DNA of 64,000 nt from Thermococcus barophilus MP (lineage in GTDB: Archaea > Methanobacteriota_B > Thermococci > Thermococcales > Thermococcaceae), in the NCBI RefSeq assembly GCF_000151105.2, contig NC_014804.1, positions 1,426,001 to 1,490,000 on the forward strand, read 5' to 3'. The notes under the pieces were generated by a model. That model ran no database searches. It saw nothing but the letters and a program-made list of their open reading frames with translations, and had not been told where the DNA came from. A program made the position numbers and the translations under genes. Below are positions 35,557-43,669 of the stretch, one piece after another. The first letter of the stretch is position 1, and each line of letters opens with the position of its first letter.

Positions 35557-36306
35557 TCAATAAATCTCTCCACTTGGGTAGACAACTATTCCACTGTTGG
35601 TTATTTCAAATGGATATTTTCTCATCGAATGCTTTGTCTCACGCATCTTTCTGATAAGCAAGTATCTTTTTAGCTCAATGTTTCTTTCTTGAAGATCAAG
35701 AATCACGACACCCCTTGCTATATATTCCTCAATTCCATATCTGCTTATTCTCCCAGCACTCGGATCTGGAGCTTCAGTTGTCAGGATTGTTGTAACGCCC
35801 ATTTCAAGAAGTATTGTGTTCAACTTTAGTAACACTTCCCTGATTTGTGTCTCTTCTTTGAGTCTAAATGCTATCGAAGGAACAGAATCAATAACGAGAC
35901 GTTTCGCATTTATTGCTTTTACGACCCTATAGATGTATCTAAGAAAATTATCAATGTTAAACCTATCCTCAAGAGCAAATTTTTCTTCGGAAGGCAATCC
36001 AACGCTTGAGCTAACACCATCCACAATGGCAATTAAGCCTTGCTCTTCATATTTTCTAAAATCCCATCCAAAAGAGAGCATTTCCCTTCGAAGGTCTTTT
36101 GCCCTTTCTTCTAACGTAACAAAAACACCAGGCTCTCCATACTCTTCTGCGCCTTTATATATAAATTGAGCTCCAAAAGTAGTCTTACCAGTACCAGTAC
36201 TACCAGTTACCAAGATAGTTGTATTCTCAGGGAAACCACCCTCAATCAGCTCATCAAAACCCGGGATTCCGCTTTTAACCCTCCTTACTACATAAGACTC
36301 AACCAT
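35557..36306 (-). CDS. KaiC-like RecA-superfamily ATPase
   Basis: 249 residues from ATG 36306, preceded by AGGTGATCA. Walker A GSTGTGKTTFGAQF, the catalytic glutamates in VTLEERAKDLRREM, Walker B RLVIDSVPSIAF and the C-terminal loop KRYLLIRKMRETKHSMRKYPFEI show a complete single-domain KaiC-like protein. The family is widespread in archaea, often autophosphorylating or acting in signalling; the client is unknown. Its stop codon precedes the favoured start of the degenerate paralogue by 28 nt. TATA-like AATTTAATAAAAG lies near 36345. Confidence 0.88.
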   Translation of the reverse strand: MVESYVVRRVKSGIPGFDELIEGGFPENTTILVTGSTGTGKTTFGAQFIYKGAEEYGEPGVFVTLEERAKDLRREMLSFGWDFRKYEEQGLIAIVDGVSSSVGLPSEEKFALEDRFNIDNFLRYIYRVVKAINAKRLVIDSVPSIAFRLKEETQIREVLLKLNTILLEMGVTTILTTEAPDPSAGRISRYGIEEYIARGVVILDLQERNIELKRYLLIRKMRETKHSMRKYPFEITNSGIVVYPSGEIY

Positions 36307-36589
36307 CGTGATCACCTGATAACATTGATAAGTATAACATCCAGGCTTTTATTAAATTTATCCTTTCTCCATTTCGTTATGACCAATTTATTTTTGAGTT
36401 ATTAACCAATATAAAATTTTTGGAGTGAGGTTTCCTGTTTTCTGCAATTTCCGCAACTCTCATTGCTAATTCTTCAAATTTAGAGAATATCTACAAAAAA
36501 GAAAGCAAATAGATCAGATCCCAGTACTCCGCTTGCTATGTGGCATAAGAGTTTTAATATTAAAATCAACAATTCCCTTAGGTGAGGTC
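36307..36589. other. Intergenic region between KaiC-like and primase genes
   Basis: 283 nt without a convincing gene. It holds the KaiC-like promoter on the left and, on the right, the priL promoter with a symmetric TTTTAATATTAAAA (36552-36565) and ribosome site GGTGAGGT. In between, the minus strand keeps a short coding-like frame (36377-36463, MRVAEIAENRKPHSKN...) that might be a remnant of a lost gene. Confidence 0.4.
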
Positions 36590-37786
36590 ATGCTCGATCC
36601 CTTTGGGAAAAAGGCAAGGGAATTACTTAAGGAATTTGAAGACATTAACAGCTTCTTAGAGATTATTCCAACGTATCTGGATATAAATTTAGCATTAGAA
36701 CGGGTTAAATGGCTAAAAAATGGTGCAATTCCAGAATATATTTTAAATGCTAATGATTGGAAAGATTTAATGGGGTTTTACGCCCTTTTAGGCGCACTCG
36801 CATTTTCTCCGTATGGATTTGAAATGGAGCTTGTAAAAGAAGCCAATTTAAAGATATATCTTACCAGAATCGAAAAAACCAAGAATTTTGAAGAGCTTTC
36901 AATATCTATTGAACCCGTAGCAGATAATGAAATACCTCAAAGAGATCTGACGATAATTGAAAAAAGGCTTTACAGCGAAATTTCTCCAGAAGACAGAGAA
37001 AAAATCACCCTCAAATACAAAGTTAAGCTAAAAGATTTTCTAAGCCTAAATGAAGGTAGCTTAAAAGACGTGTACATTAGAAATGGATATGCCTATCTGA
37101 ATAGAAGCCAACTTATAGAGCTCTGGGAAAAATCCTTTGAAAAAAATCTTGAGAGAGCAGTGAATCTACTATACGAGCTCAGAGATGAGCTTCCCCAGTA
37201 CTACATCCAACTATATAACCGGTTAAGTGAGATTGCAAGAGAGCACTTTAAGAAAAGGCTTGAAGGAGTTGGAAGAACCACTGCCCAACCATTGAGATTC
37301 GATTTATTCCCTCCATGCATTAAAATTGCCTTGGGGGGTGTACCCAGCGGGTTAAGAAACTATGCCATAACCGTTCTATTGACATCATTCCTGAGCTATG
37401 CAAGGATATGCCCAAATCCCCCAAGCAAAAATGTGAGAATCAAAGACTGCATAAAGGATTTAAGCATAATTGAAAAAGAAATCCTGCCAGTGATAATTGA
37501 AGCAGGGAACCGGTGCTCTCCCCCACTTTTTGAAGATCAGCCAAATGAGATCAAAAATATATGGTATCATCTCGGATTTGGTTATACTTCAAAACCTAAA
37601 CTGGAAGACAGTGGCACATCCACTTGGTATTTCCCACCAAACTGCTCAAAAATTAAAGTAAATGCACCTCAGCTCTGCAAACCCGATAAAGACTGCAAGT
37701 ACATCAAAAATCCTCTCACATACTATCTGAGAAAGCTATACTTAGAAAGTAAGAAAGAGAGTCAAGGGGAGGATAGAAATGAATGA
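36590..37786 (+). CDS. priL: DNA primase large subunit PriL
   Basis: 398 residues from ATG 36590 (GGTGAGGTC upstream). The N-terminal helical domain (MLDPFGKKARELLKEFEDIN) is followed by the C-terminal iron-sulfur domain, with cysteines in FDLFPPCIKIALGG, AGNRCSPPLF, FPPNCSKIKV and PQLCKPDKDC, four or more of which hold the [4Fe-4S] cluster needed for primer initiation. PriL partners PriS in the archaeal/eukaryal primase and sets primer length. It overlaps priS by 8 nt. Confidence 0.93.
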   Translation: MLDPFGKKARELLKEFEDINSFLEIIPTYLDINLALERVKWLKNGAIPEYILNANDWKDLMGFYALLGALAFSPYGFEMELVKEANLKIYLTRIEKTKNFEELSISIEPVADNEIPQRDLTIIEKRLYSEISPEDREKITLKYKVKLKDFLSLNEGSLKDVYIRNGYAYLNRSQLIELWEKSFEKNLERAVNLLYELRDELPQYYIQLYNRLSEIAREHFKKRLEGVGRTTAQPLRFDLFPPCIKIALGGVPSGLRNYAITVLLTSFLSYARICPNPPSKNVRIKDCIKDLSIIEKEILPVIIEAGNRCSPPLFEDQPNEIKNIWYHLGFGYTSKPKLEDSGTSTWYFPPNCSKIKVNAPQLCKPDKDCKYIKNPLTYYLRKLYLESKKESQGEDRNE

Positions 37787-38816
37787 GCTTTTCAGGGAAG
37801 TTACAAAAAGGGAGAGACAGCTCTACTATGAAAAGGAATGGAATGCCAAAAAACTTCCACCATTTATTGTGAACACTCTTGAAAACAGAGAATTTGGTTT
37901 TGATCATACTGGGGATGGACCAAGTGATAGGAAAAATGTATTCCATGACATAAGAGACTTGGAAGATTACGTTAAAGCAACGGCACCTTATGCAATATTT
38001 TCAAGTGTTGCATTATATGAGGAGCCCAAAGAAATGAGTGGGTGGCTTGGAGCAGAGCTTGTTTTTGATATAGATGCCAAGGATCTGCCCCTAAGAAGAT
38101 GTAACCATGAAAGCGGAACTGTTTGTCCAATTTGTTTAGAAGACGCTAAAGAGCTTGCAAAAGATACACTAATTGTTTTAAAGGAGGATTTTGGATTTGA
38201 AGACATTCACATTGTGTACTCCGGTAGAGGATATCACATAAGGGTACTCGATGAATGGGCACTTGAACTTGATTCCAAGGCAAGAGAGAAAATTTTAGCA
38301 TATACATCTTCAGCAGAAGAGGTTACATTCGATGACATCCAAAGCAAGAGGATAATGCTATCTTCTGGATACTTTAGGGTTTTTCGTCTTCGCTTTGGAT
38401 ATTTTATAATGCGTGTTAGATATAACCACCTCAAAAACATTGGATTAAATAAAAAGCAGATTAGTTTGATTCTGAGCAACAAAGAAAAAATCAACCAAGG
38501 ATTTGTTAAAGAAGCAAGACTTACAGCCTTTCCACAGGGAATAGGGTACAAAACTCTCCTTAGACTCTTCGCATTGTCAACTACATTCTCAAAAGCATAC
38601 TTCGATGGTAGGGTCACAGTTGATGTTAAAAGAATCCTCAGAGTTCCCTCAAGCCTTCATTCTAAAGTCGGATTAATCACAACCTATATTGGGAGCAAAG
38701 AAAAGGAGCTTGAAAAGTTTAATCCGTTTAGAGATGCAGTGCCAAAATTCAGAAAAGAAGAAGTCAGGCAGGCATATGAAGAATGGCTCGAGAACAATGA
38801 GCTAAAGAGTGAGTAG
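37779..38816 (+). CDS. priS: DNA primase catalytic subunit PriS
   Basis: 345 residues; ATG 37779 has GGGGAGGATAGAA upstream. The catalytic acids are in ELVFDIDAKDL (two Asp, metal binding), the zinc knuckle is CNHESGTVCPICLEDA, and later motifs are VYSGRGYHIRV and RILRVPSSLHSKVGL. The enzyme makes RNA or DNA primers on the single-stranded template at the replication fork and forms a heterodimer with PriL, whose gene overlaps by 8 nt. The EamA exporter gene follows at 2 nt. Confidence 0.95.
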   Translation: MNELFREVTKRERQLYYEKEWNAKKLPPFIVNTLENREFGFDHTGDGPSDRKNVFHDIRDLEDYVKATAPYAIFSSVALYEEPKEMSGWLGAELVFDIDAKDLPLRRCNHESGTVCPICLEDAKELAKDTLIVLKEDFGFEDIHIVYSGRGYHIRVLDEWALELDSKAREKILAYTSSAEEVTFDDIQSKRIMLSSGYFRVFRLRFGYFIMRVRYNHLKNIGLNKKQISLILSNKEKINQGFVKEARLTAFPQGIGYKTLLRLFALSTTFSKAYFDGRVTVDVKRILRVPSSLHSKVGLITTYIGSKEKELEKFNPFRDAVPKFRKEEVRQAYEEWLENNELKSE

Positions 38817-38818
38817 AG

Positions 38819-39679
38819 ATGGAAATTTCAGGGAGAATTAAAATAACAGTCTCAATGCTAATCTGGGGAAGTGTTGGGATTTTTGCGAGGTTCACAAATT
38901 TAAATGGATTGGGAATCGCATTCTTTAGGGTTGCATTAGGAGCTTTAATTTTAGCACTGTTGTTCAGCATAAAAGATAAATCTTGGTTTCAGAAGGTTAG
39001 TGGGGCTACCAAACAAAAGTTTGGATGGATGATTCTTCTTGGTATTGCACTTGCTTTAAATTGGGTGTTCTTATTTACCGCTTTTTTGTACACCTCAATA
39101 GCAAGGGCAGTCCTTATTTATTATTCAGCTCCAGTTCTTGCAACATTAATTTCAGCCAAGTTTCTTAAAGAAAAAATCTCGAAATTTCAAATTTTGCTGA
39201 TTCTCATGGCTTTTCTTGGCTTGATGATAATAATGAGTGAACAAAAAATGAATTTTAAAAACAGAGATTTTGTAGGAGCCGTATTCGCATTCATAGCAGC
39301 AGTTTTCTATGCAATGATTCCTAATCTGGGTAGATTTTTAAAAGAAGTGAAAAGTGACATACTAACATTTGTTCAGCTGTTTATAGCTTCTGTAATCCTG
39401 ATTCCTTTCGTCCTCTACGGTAAGATATTCGCTGGAAAGATTAACTGGTTTGCCGTTGGAATTTTAGTAGCCGTGCACACTGTTTTTGCACTCTTCCTGT
39501 ACATGGACGGATTAAAAAACGTTAAAGTGAATGAAGTCGCCTTGCTCAGCTACCTTGACCCTCTAAGTGCAGTGGTTTATGCATTTTTGGTATTCGGAGA
39601 AGTTCCCGCTCTTAGAACAGTGATAGGAGGAGTTCTGATACTATCAGCATCTCTTTTAGATACGTTAAAGCGGAGATAG
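38819..39679 (+). CDS. EamA (drug/metabolite) family transporter
   Basis: 286 residues with ten hydrophobic helices in two EamA halves: the first opens ITVSMLIWGSVGIFARFTNL and the second begins near FVGAVFAFIAAVFYAMIPNL. The conserved YYSAPVLATLISAKFLKEKIS and YLDPLSAVVYAFLVFGEVP segments, one per half, are the helix-4 motifs of the superfamily. It exports or exchanges small metabolites; the substrate is unknown. Co-transcribed with the primase genes, 2 nt after priS, a chance-looking linkage. The stop codon abuts the RNase P RNA 3' end. Confidence 0.88.
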   Translation: MEISGRIKITVSMLIWGSVGIFARFTNLNGLGIAFFRVALGALILALLFSIKDKSWFQKVSGATKQKFGWMILLGIALALNWVFLFTAFLYTSIARAVLIYYSAPVLATLISAKFLKEKISKFQILLILMAFLGLMIIMSEQKMNFKNRDFVGAVFAFIAAVFYAMIPNLGRFLKEVKSDILTFVQLFIASVILIPFVLYGKIFAGKINWFAVGILVAVHTVFALFLYMDGLKNVKVNEVALLSYLDPLSAVVYAFLVFGEVPALRTVIGGVLILSASLLDTLKRR

Positions 39680-40005
39680 GCGAGAGGGCTATAGCCCGCC
39701 TTCTGTATTAAGGGAGCATTCGACTAAGCGGCCAACCACGGGGCTCACACCGGGAACTCATCACCCCTCTTTCGGCCTTGCACCCCGCGGGACGGCCGTT
39801 TCACCGATCCCTCCGAGGTCGTCTGCGGGTTAGCTCGGCTCCTGTCACCAGGAGCCTTCGCCGCTTTCATTCCCATTCCTCGGAGGACGTGTCGTTTCTG
39901 CGCCGTTGCCCTCCCTCTCGGGAGGTGCCTTGCGGCACCGCGGCCCCGGTGAGGTGGGCGGAACTTCCTCGGGCTCACTGCCCGGCAACTCCCAGCCCTC
40001 TCGCC
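39680..40005 (-). ncRNA. rnpB: RNase P RNA (archaeal type A)
   Basis: About 326 nt of strongly GC-rich sequence in an AT-rich window, on the minus strand. The 5' end GGCGAGAGGGCTGGGAGTTG and the 3' end GGGCTATAGCCCTCTCGCC form the terminal P1/P2 helices; the conserved GAGGAAGTTCCGCC (P4-CRI area) and ACAGAAGGCGGGCTATAG (3' conserved core) are present, with AGTTCC and ACAGAA as universal landmarks. A TATA element CTTTATAATATC is centred 26 nt upstream of the inferred start (about 40031). The RNA is the catalytic part of RNase P, which trims tRNA 5' leaders. Its end meets the EamA stop. Confidence 0.95.
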
Positions 40006-40042
40006 TAAAAGAAATTTAAAAGAAGATATTATAAAGATTTGG

Positions 40043-41668
40043 TTACCTCTTTTTTGGAAGTTCTCTCTTTTCTACAAATTTTGGAATTTTTGGTCTCTTA
40101 TACTTACCAAGGGGGGACTTCTTTTTGGGCCTGGGTCTTTTTCTTTTCTTTTTCTTGTCGGATTTCACCAGCCCTATAAGAACCGCCGTTAATACAGCCG
40201 CAATTAATATTCCCACGAGATACATTACCCACGTTTTCTTTTCCTTATGTTCCCCTCCTATCAATTGAGAAGTTGTTTCTTTTGTCTTAATTGTACTACT
40301 GGAGGATGGTGAAGAGAGCGTCTGCGTTGGAGTCTGCTTCTCAATGTAAACGGTTCCCTCCTTAATGGTATTTTTCCCGAATGCAGAGAGCACAAACTGG
40401 TACTCTGCTTCTCCCTCTGGAAGGGTGAACTCAAGCCGCACTTTGTTCTCTCCTGGAAATAGTGTAATATCCTTTAACCCCTTGTATAGGGTTTCATTTG
40501 CTGCGGTTATCTTATAATGCAACACGCCCTCAATTTTCTTTGAATTTTCGTTCATGATTGCAACTGTAAACTCGACCTTTCCATTGTAGAGGATGCGATA
40601 CGTTACGCTGTCTATCTTTGGATATGCCATAACATGATATGTTGCTGATCTCTCTCCAAGAAAGATGCCATCATAGGTTACTTTCACAAGAACCTTGACT
40701 TCACCGGGAGGTGCTGAAGGGAGTGAAAAACGAACTATGTTTGTACCTTTTTGAAGCTGAACAGTCTCAGCATATTTGTGAAGCAGTTCGCCATTTTTAT
40801 CATATGTCAAAAGCGTGACATTGACTTTAATGTCTCGTTCAGAGGTTAACGTAACATAGGCTTCATTTTCAAAATCTTCCATAACTTGGGTGCTCTTTAA
40901 AGACAGTGCAGAGAGCTCAACACCAAACTGAATGTAATATTCCTTCGAAAAACTATACGTCCCTCCAGGATATTCCAATAGATATACAAGTTTGTAATTG
41001 CCGGATGGTAGATCATAAGGAATTGGAATTTCAAACCGGACGATATTGTCTCCCTTTGTCAGATTAACAGTCTTTGTCACGAGCAGATATTTCTTTCCAT
41101 TTCTCTCAAGATACGTAGAAGCCTTCAGAGGGATTATACTGTTCTTTAAATTCTTAATATGAGAAGACACAACCACTGTTTCTCCATTAAGTACATAATT
41201 AGAACTAAAAGGTCTTTCTTTTACATAAGTTATCGCCTCCTCAAAAATGAGGGGTTTATCAATGACTTTTACTGGAATTTTTGCTGTTATAATGTATATA
41301 TCCCCAGATTCTAAAAAGCCCCAGAATGTCAAAACAATCTGATAATTACCAGGTTTGACGCTTTCATTCACAAAAAGCTTGTAGCTAATTTCCCTGGTCT
41401 CTCCTGATGTCCACTCATTATAAATGGTTTTTTGAAGTTCCAGCCTAAATCCCTCAACCCTATTAAGCCTTTCATCCAAAACAACATACTTCCGGAAGCT
41501 TACAATCTTAAAATCAAAGTTTTGATCATTCTTCAAAATAAAAGTACCTTCTGTATAATCCCCAGAAAGCACTAAAATTTCACCCTGAGACGAAAAGACT
41601 ATAAATTGTGCAGATGCAAGGGGCAGTAAAAACAGTGTTATAGCAATGATAAGTGTTACTCTTTTCAT
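40043..41668 (-). CDS. Secreted membrane-anchored protein with Ig/CARDB-like domains and basic tail
   Basis: 541 residues from ATG 41668 (GGGGGA upstream; the frame is open to 41713). A signal peptide (MKRVTLIIAITLFLLPLASA) is followed by about four beta-sandwich repeats marked by alternating NI(V)RFxxP patterns (DNIVRFEIPIPYDLPSGNYK, NIVRFSLPSAPPGEVKV, ENKVRLEFTLPEGEAEYQ). Then come a Ser/Thr linker, a helix (WVMYLVGILIAAVLTAVLIG) and a very basic, proline-rich cytoplasmic tail rich in Lys and Arg. Such tails can bind nucleic acid or membrane surface; the role here is unknown. Third gene of the unit starting with UPF0216. Confidence 0.75.
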   Translation of the reverse strand: MKRVTLIIAITLFLLPLASAQFIVFSSQGEILVLSGDYTEGTFILKNDQNFDFKIVSFRKYVVLDERLNRVEGFRLELQKTIYNEWTSGETREISYKLFVNESVKPGNYQIVLTFWGFLESGDIYIITAKIPVKVIDKPLIFEEAITYVKERPFSSNYVLNGETVVVSSHIKNLKNSIIPLKASTYLERNGKKYLLVTKTVNLTKGDNIVRFEIPIPYDLPSGNYKLVYLLEYPGGTYSFSKEYYIQFGVELSALSLKSTQVMEDFENEAYVTLTSERDIKVNVTLLTYDKNGELLHKYAETVQLQKGTNIVRFSLPSAPPGEVKVLVKVTYDGIFLGERSATYHVMAYPKIDSVTYRILYNGKVEFTVAIMNENSKKIEGVLHYKITAANETLYKGLKDITLFPGENKVRLEFTLPEGEAEYQFVLSAFGKNTIKEGTVYIEKQTPTQTLSSPSSSSTIKTKETTSQLIGGEHKEKKTWVMYLVGILIAAVLTAVLIGLVKSDKKKKRKRPRPKKKSPLGKYKRPKIPKFVEKRELPKKR

Positions 41669-41709
41669 CAACATCCCCCAAATATTTTTGCATTTGAACA
41701 ATATAAATT

Positions 41710-41976
41710 TCATGTTAAGAGAAGAACTATCCCGAGGAGTGTAAATCCAAAAAATATGATCAGGCTTAACTTGTAAAGGACAAGTCTTGAAAAGTGGTCC
41801 CTAACCATAAAGGCAAGTATCGTAAGCATGCTACCATAAAAGACTGCAAAAATTCCAAGAGCTTTCTTTATATCAACCTTCAAGAGCAGAAGCAACCCAA
41901 GAACTGCTCCAGCCAATACTGTTATGTGAGGCACTGTGAACAGATAGTAGTTAAGCAAAACTCTGTTTTCGTCCAT
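41710..41976 (-). CDS. Small three-helix membrane protein
   Basis: 88 residues from ATG 41976, with GGAGTGATAAC upstream. Three hydrophobic segments (NYYLFTVPHITVLAGAVLGL, LGIFAVFYGSMLTILAF, LYKLSLIIFFGFTLLGIVLL) fill most of the chain. No family was recognised. It lies between the UPF0216 gene (5 nt gap) and the surface-protein gene (41 nt gap), so all three are probably one transcript. Confidence 0.65.
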   Translation of the reverse strand: MDENRVLLNYYLFTVPHITVLAGAVLGLLLLLKVDIKKALGIFAVFYGSMLTILAFMVRDHFSRLVLYKLSLIIFFGFTLLGIVLLLT

Positions 41977-41981
41977 TGTTA

Positions 41982-42389
41982 TCACTCCATTATAAATGCA
42001 TAAGTTGTAGTTGTGGGCAAAGTTCTTCTTATTTTTGGCAACAAGTACCGAGGAAGAGTAACTTCTACTTTTTCCTCTAATATGTCATACGTCCCGAGTA
42101 CTTTTTCAATTACTTTAACTTCAACCTTACCCCTAACCCTAAAATACCCATGCCATGCAGTCGTTATTTCAAGCACGATTGGGAGGTGAAGCTTTTCAAG
42201 TTCCTCCACATCTAAGAGAGATTGCAAATATTCAAGTTCCTCCTTTTTGAAATAATGAAAACTCCCATCTCTAAGCTGAACTTTTGGAACATCTTCATTC
42301 AAAAGCTTTGCTAAGCTTTTTCTCGCTCTGGGCAGGTGTAAGTTAATTCTTGCAATTTCTTTGTTTATTATTTCATCTGGCTGGGGCAT
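41982..42389 (-). CDS. UPF0216 / DUF61 family protein
   Basis: 135 residues. The start (EIARINLHLPRARKSLAKLL) and VQLRDGSFHYFKKEELEYLQ followed by EVKVIEKVLG match the archaeal UPF0216 (DUF61) family over its whole length. No ribosome site is seen; a TATA-like CCTTTTTATCG is centred about 25 nt before the ATG at 42389, so the mRNA is probably leaderless. The function is unknown. It heads the three-gene surface-protein unit. Confidence 0.8.
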   Translation of the reverse strand: MPQPDEIINKEIARINLHLPRARKSLAKLLNEDVPKVQLRDGSFHYFKKEELEYLQSLLDVEELEKLHLPIVLEITTAWHGYFRVRGKVEVKVIEKVLGTYDILEEKVEVTLPRYLLPKIRRTLPTTTTYAFIME

Positions 42390-42423
42390 GAATTAAACTA
42401 AGATAAAGACGATAAAAAGGTTT

Positions 42424-43380
42424 TCACTCCAATGTCCTTAAAAGCTCTTGAACAGTCCTTCTTACAGCCCCATAACTATTCATTTTTGGCTTCCATCCTT
42501 TTCTTTTAGCTTTTTCAATGCTTAAACGCATGAACTTCACGTCTCCTTTCCATCCCCTTCCGCCATCAACTCCACCTGTAAAATAGAACTCTGGACTAAG
42601 CCCCATCTCTTCGCTTACAATTTCCGCAATTTCCTTAACCGTAATCCAGTCCTCACTTCCAAGGTTGTAGACATCATAGGTTTTATTCTCCTCTTTAAAC
42701 TTCTCAAAAAGGAACAGCATCCCCTCAACAGTATCGCTCACATGAAGATAGCTCTTCTTTTGAGTTCCATCTCCAAGAATTTCCAAACGATTCGGATCCG
42801 CTTTCAGTTTATTTATGAAGTCATAGATTACTCCATGATTTGAGCGCTCTCCTATTATATTCGCTAACCTGAAGACCAAACTTTTTATATCAAAAGTATG
42901 GGCATAACCACTAATTAAAGCCTCAGCTGCAAGCTTTGCCCCACCATAGACACTTATTGGTTCAAGAGGAGCATAATCTTCCGGAGTTGGAATAACTTTA
43001 GCATCCCCATAGACAGTTGATGAGGATGTGAACACAAGGTACTGGACTTCCTCCTCTCTTATAGCCTCAAGAAGGCTATACGTTATCAGGACATTTGTTT
43101 CATATAAAAGTCCTGGGCTCTGTGCTCCAATTCTAACCTCCGGATTAGCTGCCAAGTGAAAGACTACCTCAACATCTTTTACGGCTTTTTTCGCAACTTC
43201 CTTACTCCTCAAGTCGCCTTTGAGAAATTCAAACCGTTCATGATCAAGCCACTGTTTAATATTATTCAAGCTACCAGCACTTAGGTTGTCAATAACCCTA
43301 ACTTCGTACCCTTGTTCCATCAATCTGTCAACTAAGTGAGAACCAATGAAGCCTGCGCCTCCAGTGACAAGAACCTTCAT
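42424..43380 (-). CDS. NAD-dependent sugar-nucleotide epimerase (GalE-like)
   Basis: About 318 residues from ATG 43380; ATGs at 43386 and 43392 are in frame upstream. The NAD-binding VLVTGGAGFIGSHLVDRLME opens the protein; catalytic Ser/Thr and Tyr-Lys are SSSTVYGD and SVYGGAKLA; the sugar-binding half contains VFRLANIIGERSNHGVIYDF. This is the extended short-chain dehydrogenase form of UDP-glucose/GlcNAc 4-epimerases and dehydratases. The exact sugar is not determined. A TATA element GGATATATAATGG lies near 43409-43421. No other glycan genes are adjacent. Confidence 0.88.
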   Translation of the reverse strand: MKVLVTGGAGFIGSHLVDRLMEQGYEVRVIDNLSAGSLNNIKQWLDHERFEFLKGDLRSKEVAKKAVKDVEVVFHLAANPEVRIGAQSPGLLYETNVLITYSLLEAIREEEVQYLVFTSSSTVYGDAKVIPTPEDYAPLEPISVYGGAKLAAEALISGYAHTFDIKSLVFRLANIIGERSNHGVIYDFINKLKADPNRLEILGDGTQKKSYLHVSDTVEGMLFLFEKFKEENKTYDVYNLGSEDWITVKEIAEIVSEEMGLSPEFYFTGGVDGGRGWKGDVKFMRLSIEKAKRKGWKPKMNSYGAVRRTVQELLRTLE

Positions 43381-43669
43381 TTTCATCCCCATCCAATTAT
43401 CCGAACGACCATTATATATCCTTTTTGTAGTCGGCTGGTTACGGCTTAGATCACCAAAATGAAACCACTGTTTCTCAGGATTCTATCAACGTAAATTTGT
43501 AAAAATAATCAAGTAGTTTCATAAAATTTAGCATATTTTTGTCACAAAAATAGACTCTGGGTGGACATTTGTCAAAATGACAATTGTTCAGACAAAAACC
43601 TTATATTATATAAATTGTTCAAAGAAAAAGCGTTTGTGATGAACATTCAAACAATAATAGGTGATAAAA
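43381..43669 (+). promoter_or_regulatory. glnA control region with two inverted repeats
   Basis: A TATA element CCTTATATTATATAAATTG spans 43599-43617. Upstream lie two inverted repeats, TTTTTG-TCA-CAAAAA (43536-43550) and TTGTCA-AAA-TGACAA (43569-43583), sharing TTGTCA about 30 bp apart. Between TATA and the gene is GATGAACATT (about 43639-43648), a sequence also found near the peptide-transporter promoters. The ribosome site AGGTGATAAAA lies at 43659-43669. I see no gene in the region; the left part includes the epimerase promoter. Confidence 0.6.

Noticed and set aside
39745-40008. Long GC-rich reading frames on both strands around 39.8-40.0 kb
   Set aside because: They lie entirely inside the RNase P RNA; the GC bias and conserved RNA core explain them, and neither has a ribosome site.
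43440-43530. GTTTC/GAAAC-containing segment before glnA as a CRISPR repeat
   Set aside because: There is no regularly spaced repetition; the sequence occurs once.
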